This document shows, piece by piece, positions 58,900 to 64,000 of a stretch of DNA of 64,000 bases. The notes below the pieces were generated by a model. It had not been told where the DNA came from. It searched no databases and saw only the letters and a program-made list of their open reading frames with translations. The DNA is from Tethya wilhelma. Its lineage: Eukaryota; Porifera; Demospongiae; Tethyida; Tethyidae. Where the stretch lies: positions 1,810,519 through 1,874,518 of the forward strand of contig CAXIPT010000002.1 in the NCBI GenBank assembly GCA_964030475.1, given 5' to 3'. Every line of letters begins with the position of its first letter. Positions within the stretch are counted from its first letter, which is position 1. Made by a program: the position numbers and the translations under genes.

Positions 58900-59885
58900 C
58901 GAAACACTTCAAAATCCACTATGGGATATATCCACTGCCGACATGCTGACAATGAATAAATTCGTGAACCAAAATGATAATGTATTTAAGAAATTTTGAT
59001 ATTAGAGTTAGTACAATTTTACAACAAATTCCAAGCGAAAGGGATATAGGACAATACTCACTGTACATTTTGATTCAGTGTAGGTTTTACATGTGCTCTA
59101 AGTGAAAGCAACTCTGTATCTCAGGTTTTTTATTAAAACATGACAATCTATTTATTATTAGTATTATCATTATGTATCATTTCAAAGCTCTTTTTATGCT
59201 GATTACAACAGCACTAGCTATATTTTTGTACAACAAATTACTAACGAACCTTACGTGAAAGTATCTAGTCAGTTAAAAAAAAGACCACAAAAAGGCCACA
59301 AAAGATGCTTTCATATTGGAGTCTAGGAAGATTGGACAAGATTGTGGCCCTTACTATTGCATTTAGTACACTGAGAGGATTCAAACAATATCTACCTTGT
59401 TATGGTTTGGACGATATAGGCCTGACTAGAATTTGACAAGAATCACTGTATATTTTGATTTAGTAGGTTTTACATGTGCTCTAAATCAAAGCAACTCTGT
59501 ATTTCAGGTTTTTATTTATTAAAACATAATAATATCTATATCATTTGAAAGATCTTTTTATGCTGATTACAATAATGCTAGTTTAATTTTTATACGACAA
59601 ATTACTAATGAACTTGATGCGAAAGTATCTAGTCAGTCCAAAAAAAGACCACAAAAAAAGACACAAAATATGCCTTCATATTGGAGTGTAGGAGGGTTAC
59701 ACAAGACCACAGCTCTTACTATTGTATTAAGCACACCAAGAGGATTCAAACGATATCCTATATTTGTTATAGTTTGGACAATGTAAGCGTGTCTTAGACC
59801 ACAATTGCATATAATAATTATGACAATACTCAATGATTCAGTAAAGGTTTTATAATTATTATAAATTTATGTGTTCCAAATCAAA
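58900..59885. repeat. Satellite-like array C and its left flank
   Basis: 58910-59050 repeats the flank seen at 51450-51600. 59050-59885 holds just over two satellite monomers, nearly identical to 52430-53230. The array ends abruptly in receptor-type block 3. Confidence 0.85.
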
Positions 59886-60018
59886 CCATGACTGTGTTGT
59901 GCACAACACAATGCTACCAACTCTTCGGGCTTTTTTAAATTTTATTTTTATACATTTTACTGTTATTAAATTTGCTATTTGAATGGTCAGTTAATACAAT
60001 GCATTTATGACACAGTGC

Positions 60019-60253
60019 CAGGCCTGTAGGGAGGGTGGGGTGCAAGGGAGAACAAAGTCTCAGGCATAATCATAAAACATTAAATTATAGCTTCAAATCT
60101 TGAAAGATGTTCCAGAATACACACCAAAACTTGATTAGCCTAAATTTTCTGGGGGAGCATGCCCCCAGATCCCCCTAGGTTTTATACTTTTTTATGTAAC
60201 ACTTTCGGCCAACAATATATGCACCCCTTTCAAGAATCCTGGCTACGGGCCTG
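60019..60253. mobile_element. hAT-like MITE
   Basis: Ends CAGGCCTGTAGGGAGG and, inverted from the right, CAGGCCCGTAGCCAGG are typical hAT-type termini (CAGGCCCGTAGC). Blocks 1 and 2 lack the segment. The flanking 8 bp are only partly repeated (CACAGTGC and CACACCAG), so the target duplication is eroded or my border is off by a few bases. Confidence 0.6.
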
Positions 60254-60633
60254 CACACCAGTGCCATGTCAGGTTCAAACCCTGCCCTGTGAAGCACTGT
60301 AAATTGTTAGCATAGCAGTAGAGGAGATGCCAAGACTTGGTTTACAGTACACATATTATGTATAGTAAAATGGTTTACATTACTACATGTACACATGGCA
60401 TGGTCTAGTGGCTTGTATTCTGGATAAGTGTCAACTGCTGTAGTTTAAGGTGGCTAATTTTTGTGTTTTTGGAGCCATCTGGAAACGAATGTTAGTAGCT
60501 GCAAAATTTGTAATACTACACAATTTTATCAGTAATGTTTAGTCTGGCTAGCCCACCAGACTCTCTCCCAAAAAGAATGGATGAGTCTGGTCGATTGTGT
60601 ACACTGAATCTTGTAATGATCCCACAGTGTGTA

Positions 60634-60701
60634 CAGAGGTTTGCAAGTAGGTTGAGGAAGTGGAAATTTGAAGATAGTAACCGCACTTGTACTTAATTGA
60701 A
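60634..60701. repeat. Left terminal inverted repeat
   Basis: Pairs with 63016-63084. The first 24 bases (through GTTGAGG) match exactly; later differences are few, including GAAGTGGAAATTTG against GTGTGGAAGTTG. Confidence 0.85.
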
Positions 60702-60862
60702 CTAATTAGATTATTAACACAATTGCGCAACAACCCAGATGCACGTGCTTATAATCACGTGTACCAGTCAGTGCATGCAGTCAGTTCATAATAAAGTGAC
60801 AGACTAGCTCTCATTTGTGTTATTCTATGGTTCCTCTGACAGTGTTAGGCCTAATTTAAGTC

Positions 60863-61879
60863 ATGGAGCATAGTGGAGACTATGTAAACCAGTATAATCG
60901 ATTTAGCTCAAGTTATAACTTGTATTCGTTTCCCTACGCCGTGCCAGCTCCCGCCCAAAGCCCAGGTTCTTTCTCACCCCCGCCCCCAACCCCACCCCCT
61001 GCTGGGCCTAATAATGTGTCTGGAGCAGCGACGATAGCTGGATCCAGTGTGGAACGTACTGACTATGCTTTTATGGATACAATTGGTGTGAAAGTTATCA
61101 ATCCAGATAAAAAGAATGAAGCAAAATTGTTCATGTTAAGAAATGTTAACTTCTACGATCTGAACAGTTCCCGTAGTTTGCGTGAGTTGATAATAGTGCA
61201 ACTTGGAAGGGGCATAGTTGATGAAAAATCTGAGATTGGATATTATGTTGGAAACAAACGTGTGTGGATTCAGAATCAAAAAGACATTCTTGATGTTATA
61301 CACCTACTAAACATGAAAGAAAGCCATTCTGTTACTCTATGGTGTATGGGATTATCAAAAACATCAAGTGTGAAGCTTACTGGGATAAAACGTCTACGTA
61401 CTGAGCAGACTAGTAGTGAATTAGATGACATTGTAATTTCGGATACAGAATCTGATGCCGAGGAAATGGGAAAAAAGCAAACAACTAAATCTAAACAGCC
61501 AAAAAAGAAAAAAACGAGGCAGGAAGAGAAAATGGAACGTATTGATGATCTTATTGATGAACTGAAAGAAAAACATGGGAGTTTGTACAATATGATACAA
61601 TATCGTATATGGGCTGAAACCATAGATGCTGGAAGGCACAGCAGTTATGATATGCCCCCTAAAGGATCAATATTCAAATCTCAAGGGAAAAAGGATACAC
61701 AACAACCAAAACACGCTCAGTCAGAAAGTCTCACACCCTCTAAGGTTGCCAATTTACGTTCAACGTATATTCAGCAAATCAAAGATCTTCATTCACTTAA
61801 AGAAGTTGGTGCAATTTCAGATGAACACTTTATAAAGCAAAGAGATGTACTTTTGAGCAATATGGACAAGTTACAATAA
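60863..61879 (+). CDS. Transposon ORF1, 338 aa, function unknown
   Basis: A single open frame of 338 codons inside the TIRs. Residues 1-60 are low complexity (Tyr/Ser-rich, then PPPPTPPPAGP). Residues 72-163 look folded (VKVINPDKKNEAKLFMLRNV to VTLWCMGLS) and could be a ubiquitin-like/PB1-type fold; this is a guess from alternating strands. Residues 187-198 (ELDDIVISDTES) resemble a SUMO-interacting motif. Residues 204-222 form a strongly basic NLS-like tract (KKQTTKSKQPKKKKTRQ). Residues 222-240 are a charged helix. Residues 298-336 (IQQIKDLHSLKEVGAISDEH, FIKQRDVLL) match the SHOCT-like pattern of a helix, L-K-x-x-G-x-I-x-x-E-x-F, then a helix. It is likely nuclear. It might regulate or assist transposition, or be a captured host sequence. 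Confidence 0.8.
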   Translation: MEHSGDYVNQYNRFSSSYNLYSFPYAVPAPAQSPGSFSPPPPTPPPAGPNNVSGAATIAGSSVERTDYAFMDTIGVKVINPDKKNEAKLFMLRNVNFYDLNSSRSLRELIIVQLGRGIVDEKSEIGYYVGNKRVWIQNQKDILDVIHLLNMKESHSVTLWCMGLSKTSSVKLTGIKRLRTEQTSSELDDIVISDTESDAEEMGKKQTTKSKQPKKKKTRQEEKMERIDDLIDELKEKHGSLYNMIQYRIWAETIDAGRHSSYDMPPKGSIFKSQGKKDTQQPKHAQSESLTPSKVANLRSTYIQQIKDLHSLKEVGAISDEHFIKQRDVLLSNMDKLQ

Positions 61880-61921
61880 ATGGTAAATAATTTATGTAGT
61901 TGTTCATATATAATGATAATT

Positions 61922-62923
61922 TTAGTCAATATAACCAGCATGTTTAATGTATTGTTTACAATCATGGGATGTTATTGAAGCAAATGCACTACATACCAAA
62001 AGTCGGGGGTTCTGAGTTGATTGATAAGCCACCTCATTGTCCTTTATAAATGCTTTTACTTTACTAAATGCCTCCTCAATCGGATTAAGATCCGGGCTGT
62101 ATGGAGGTAAGAATCGAATCAGAACTCCAGCAGCGGACAAGATATCCAAAACAGGACCCACGTGGTGGATTGAAGCATTATCCATCACGAGGACTGACCT
62201 GGGATTATCACCATCAAAGGGTAGCATAATATTAAGTAATGATCTTTGTATAAAGTTAAGAAAAATGTCTCCATTGACACTGCCTTCAACTAAATAGAAA
62301 TCTTCAATACCTCTTGTAGTCATCACACTAATTGCAGAAATGCGCTGTCCATACACAAATAACCTGTGGTTGACTGGTGTTATTCCTCTCAAACCATATC
62401 CAAATTGTCTGACCAAGTTCCGTCTGTCATGGCCTGTTTCATCAACAAACACTAGCATATCTGGATCAAACACATCGATATCTGCCATGTATTGACCTCT
62501 GAGCACATCTGATTGACCTGTGGCAACTAGTTTCATCTTCTGTCTTGTCAGTCCCAGTCGTTTTGCTGTGCGACAGATAGTGGCACAGCTGACCCATTTT
62601 CCAGTTATATCGTATAACTCTTCCTGTACCTCTCTTAAGTAAATTCCAGGTTTACTTAAAAATGATTGTAGAACAGTAAGTTGTTCAAAATCATCCAATA
62701 TTCTGTCAGGACCATGCTTATGTTGTACAGATTGTACATCACCAGTTGTGTAATAAAGATGCAGGAATCGCTCAACGGAAGAGTGACTAACATACATTTC
62801 TTTTGCTACTTGAGCAATGGTTTTCCCCTGTAAACAAACCATAAATACGATTCTCCACCGCAAGTCTTCGGAGTAGCACACAGGCATTTTCAAAATTTTT
62901 AGCGCATGCGTACTGAATTGCAC
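61922..62923 (-). CDS. DD34E transposase, Tc1/mariner (IS630) superfamily
   Basis: 333 codons from the first ATG. Met13 (MPVCYSEDLRWRIVF) is an equally good start. Residues 17-60 form a helix-turn-helix (GKTIAQVAKEMYVSHSSVER), with a second DNA-binding helix set around 78-128 (ISSUE: YLREVQEELYDITGKWVS region). The catalytic triad is Asp161 (VFVDETG), Asp248 (VLVMDNASIHH) and Glu283 in PPYSPDLNPIEEAF, with 34 residues between the last two, so DD34E. It cuts and pastes the element at TA dinucleotides. No stop or frameshift breaks it and the length is normal for the family. It is transcribed toward ORF1. Confidence 0.92.
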   Translation of the reverse strand: MQFSTHALKILKMPVCYSEDLRWRIVFMVCLQGKTIAQVAKEMYVSHSSVERFLHLYYTTGDVQSVQHKHGPDRILDDFEQLTVLQSFLSKPGIYLREVQEELYDITGKWVSCATICRTAKRLGLTRQKMKLVATGQSDVLRGQYMADIDVFDPDMLVFVDETGHDRRNLVRQFGYGLRGITPVNHRLFVYGQRISAISVMTTRGIEDFYLVEGSVNGDIFLNFIQRSLLNIMLPFDGDNPRSVLVMDNASIHHVGPVLDILSAAGVLIRFLPPYSPDLNPIEEAFSKVKAFIKDNEVAYQSTQNPRLLVCSAFASITSHDCKQYIKHAGYID

Positions 62924-63015
62924 GTATAATAATACTGCATGCTACTCGTATACTTGGGTATTATAAGTAACACGCATGCATATTATAGTATCAAGGTGTT
63001 TCCCCTACAAACCAC

Positions 63016-63084
63016 AATTCAATTAAGTACAAGCGCGGTTACTAGCTTCAACTTCCACACCCTCAACCTACTTGCAAACCTCTG
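63016..63084. repeat. Right terminal inverted repeat
   Basis: Reverse complement of the left TIR; ends CTTGCAAACCTCTG next to the TA duplication. Confidence 0.85.
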
Positions 63085-63285
63085 TAGGATTGGTTAAAAT
63101 AAGTGGCAGGAAGCTCTACTTGTGCAAAGACTGCTGTCTGTGGGTAAATTATATGTAATGTTATTTTAACACCCACTTAACTTGACCACCATTTACAACT
63201 GTGGTCATTACTGGTAATGTGCAATCAACAGATTCTCCCATTTTTTTTGCAGAACTAGCGAGACCAAGTATTAAATGCTACATAT

Positions 63286-63295
63286 CACTTCCTGT
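63286..63295. promoter_or_regulatory. Conserved ETS-like site, block 3 promoter
   Basis: CACTTCCTGT about 115 bp upstream of the cassette-3 ATG. It lies 201 bp downstream of the transposon, so the proximal promoter remains attached to the gene. Confidence 0.35.
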
Positions 63296-63409
63296 CCAAA
63301 AGCATTTGAGCCTAAATTCATTGCATTTCAGCAGTTGTGTTTCTATGCCCAAAATTCTACTTAAAGTATTCTGATCAAGACTTTTCTTGCATGCAGTTTG
63401 TCAGCTACA

Positions 63410-63461
63410 ATGAAGGCAGTTGTCATTGTAATCCTGTTTGCCCTTTTGTCAGTTTGTACTG
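63410..63461 (+). CDS. Signal-peptide exon of a third receptor-type gene
   Basis: ATG at 63410 encodes [17 protein letters not shown] and ends in phase 1 at ACTG|gtgagt, as in cassettes 1 and 2. Intron 1 sequence is conserved to the window end. By analogy the SRCR exon should lie 3-4 kb further right, outside the window. Confidence 0.75.
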
Positions 63462-64000
63462 GTGAGTCTGATTGCACTAGCTGTCAATAATTATAGCCTA
63501 GCTGGCATGCTCAGGCATGACTAATGTGTCTACACAGAGTATACTGTTCATGTATGTAATATATAGTATGTGATGGTTTAAGTCCTGTTTCAGACTTGGT
63601 ACAGTCGTATGATATTATTGTACCTTGCACGAAAAACTTTGCAACATATTGACTAGTTTGCAAAACAACATTGCAGAGTCATCAACAATGCAAAGCTTTA
63701 TCATGTTATACATGTATGTACAATAGATACGTATACATATGTACACTTGCAACTGGCCTAGCTTCGCTACAACTCCCATGGAACAACTAAAAATAGTGTT
63801 CGTGACAGCAGTATATATTAAAAACACAGCTAACGTACAGTTACTGCTTGACTAGCTGCTCAGTTTTGTCAATCACTGTAAAGTTCAGCAAGCGGTGGTA
63901 TATCTGAGAGGTGAGAGTAGTGTGTAGACTGCTGGCCCATGATAAAAAGCGTTGAAATGGACAGCGTGCTAGCATAAGAATGAGACGCTACCTTCAGATA

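Larger units (their letters stand above)
60634..63084. mobile_element. Two-ORF Tc1/mariner-superfamily transposon, apparently intact
   Basis: A 2,451-bp element flanked by TA (60632-60633 and 63085-63086). TIRs of about 68 bp begin CAGAGGTTTGCAAGTAGGTT at the left and, inverted from the right, CAGAGGTTTGCAAGTAGGTT; they stay similar to TTGTACTTAATTGAA. It holds ORF1 (60863-61879, plus) and a DD34E transposase (62923-61922, minus), converging with 42 bp between stops. Blocks 1 and 2 carry the matching site with one TA (near 22408 and 29497, followed by AGATTGGT). Intact ORFs and well matched ends suggest recent activity. Confidence 0.9.
59886..64000 (+). repeat. Receptor 5' duplication block 3 (runs off window)
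   Basis: Shares with blocks 1 and 2 the distal flank (GCATAGCAGTAGAGGAGA), TAGTCTGGCTAGCC, the promoter region with the ETS-like word, the signal-peptide exon and intron 1. Interrupted by a hAT-like MITE and by the Tc1/mariner element. Confidence 0.85.

Noticed and set aside
58589..58952. Minus-strand exon-like piece ending GGAG|gtaagt near 58620
   Set aside because: A good donor and acceptor, but every joined frame with neighbours was short and without a family match.
61276..61639. 115- and 72-codon minus-strand ORFs
   Set aside because: Antisense shadows of transposon ORF1.
1..64000. CRISPR array, operon or bacterial gene cluster
   Set aside because: No spacer-repeat structure. Introns, MITEs and metazoan domains show a eukaryotic genome.

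Overview
This is a eukaryotic, AT-rich, metazoan genomic window. It has interrupted genes with GT-AG introns of about 57 bp to several kb, SRCR/fibronectin-III/Ig receptor exons, and many animal transposon families and MITEs. This mix suggests a demosponge, and Amphimedon queenslandica is my best guess. That is inference; no species-specific marker was checked.

Layout. 1-9.1 kb is a transposon graveyard: Penelope-like reverse transcriptase pieces, a retroelement with a C-terminal endonuclease-like domain, a PIF1 helicase, a Crypton-type tyrosine recombinase and microsatellites. 9.87-10.5 kb holds a two-exon secreted Cys-rich protein gene. It converges on a minus-strand multi-exon BEN-domain-like gene (10.5-12.9 kb). 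13-18 kb is nearly empty. A weak candidate gene with a CpG-rich promoter lies at 18.1-18.7 kb, followed by an array of ~380-bp satellite-like monomers (18.9-20.6 kb).

21.5-40.9 kb is the main gene region. A large type I receptor (signal peptide, SRCR, FN3, SRCR, FN3 x2, Ig, FN3 x3, a Ser/Thr/Pro linker, TM) runs from 29.8 to 40.9 kb. Its first four exons, with promoter, are duplicated upstream (22.7-27.9 kb). The duplicate is open, has intact splice sites and stops exactly half-way through an FN3 domain in phase 0. It could be an alternative N-terminal cassette for the same receptor. A third promoter/signal-peptide unit starts at 63.4 kb. The cytoplasmic exons are not found.

41-55 kb is a mosaic: a 1.33-kb direct duplication, an inverted 2.4-kb copy of the receptor's middle exons, a broken tyrosine recombinase, a broken piggyBac, satellite arrays, iterated palindromes and a 446-bp gap. 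Several joints fall exactly on single N bases, so assembly or haplotype artefacts are a real possibility.

56-64 kb has a copia gag remnant, minisatellites, another satellite array and the third receptor-type 5' block. That block is interrupted by an apparently intact 2,451-bp Tc1/mariner-superfamily transposon. It has ~68-bp terminal inverted repeats, a TA target duplication, a DD34E transposase and a second, convergent, intact 338-codon ORF of unknown function. Paralogous empty sites in the other two blocks confirm its ends. The cassette-style receptor and the two-gene transposon are the most interesting systems here.
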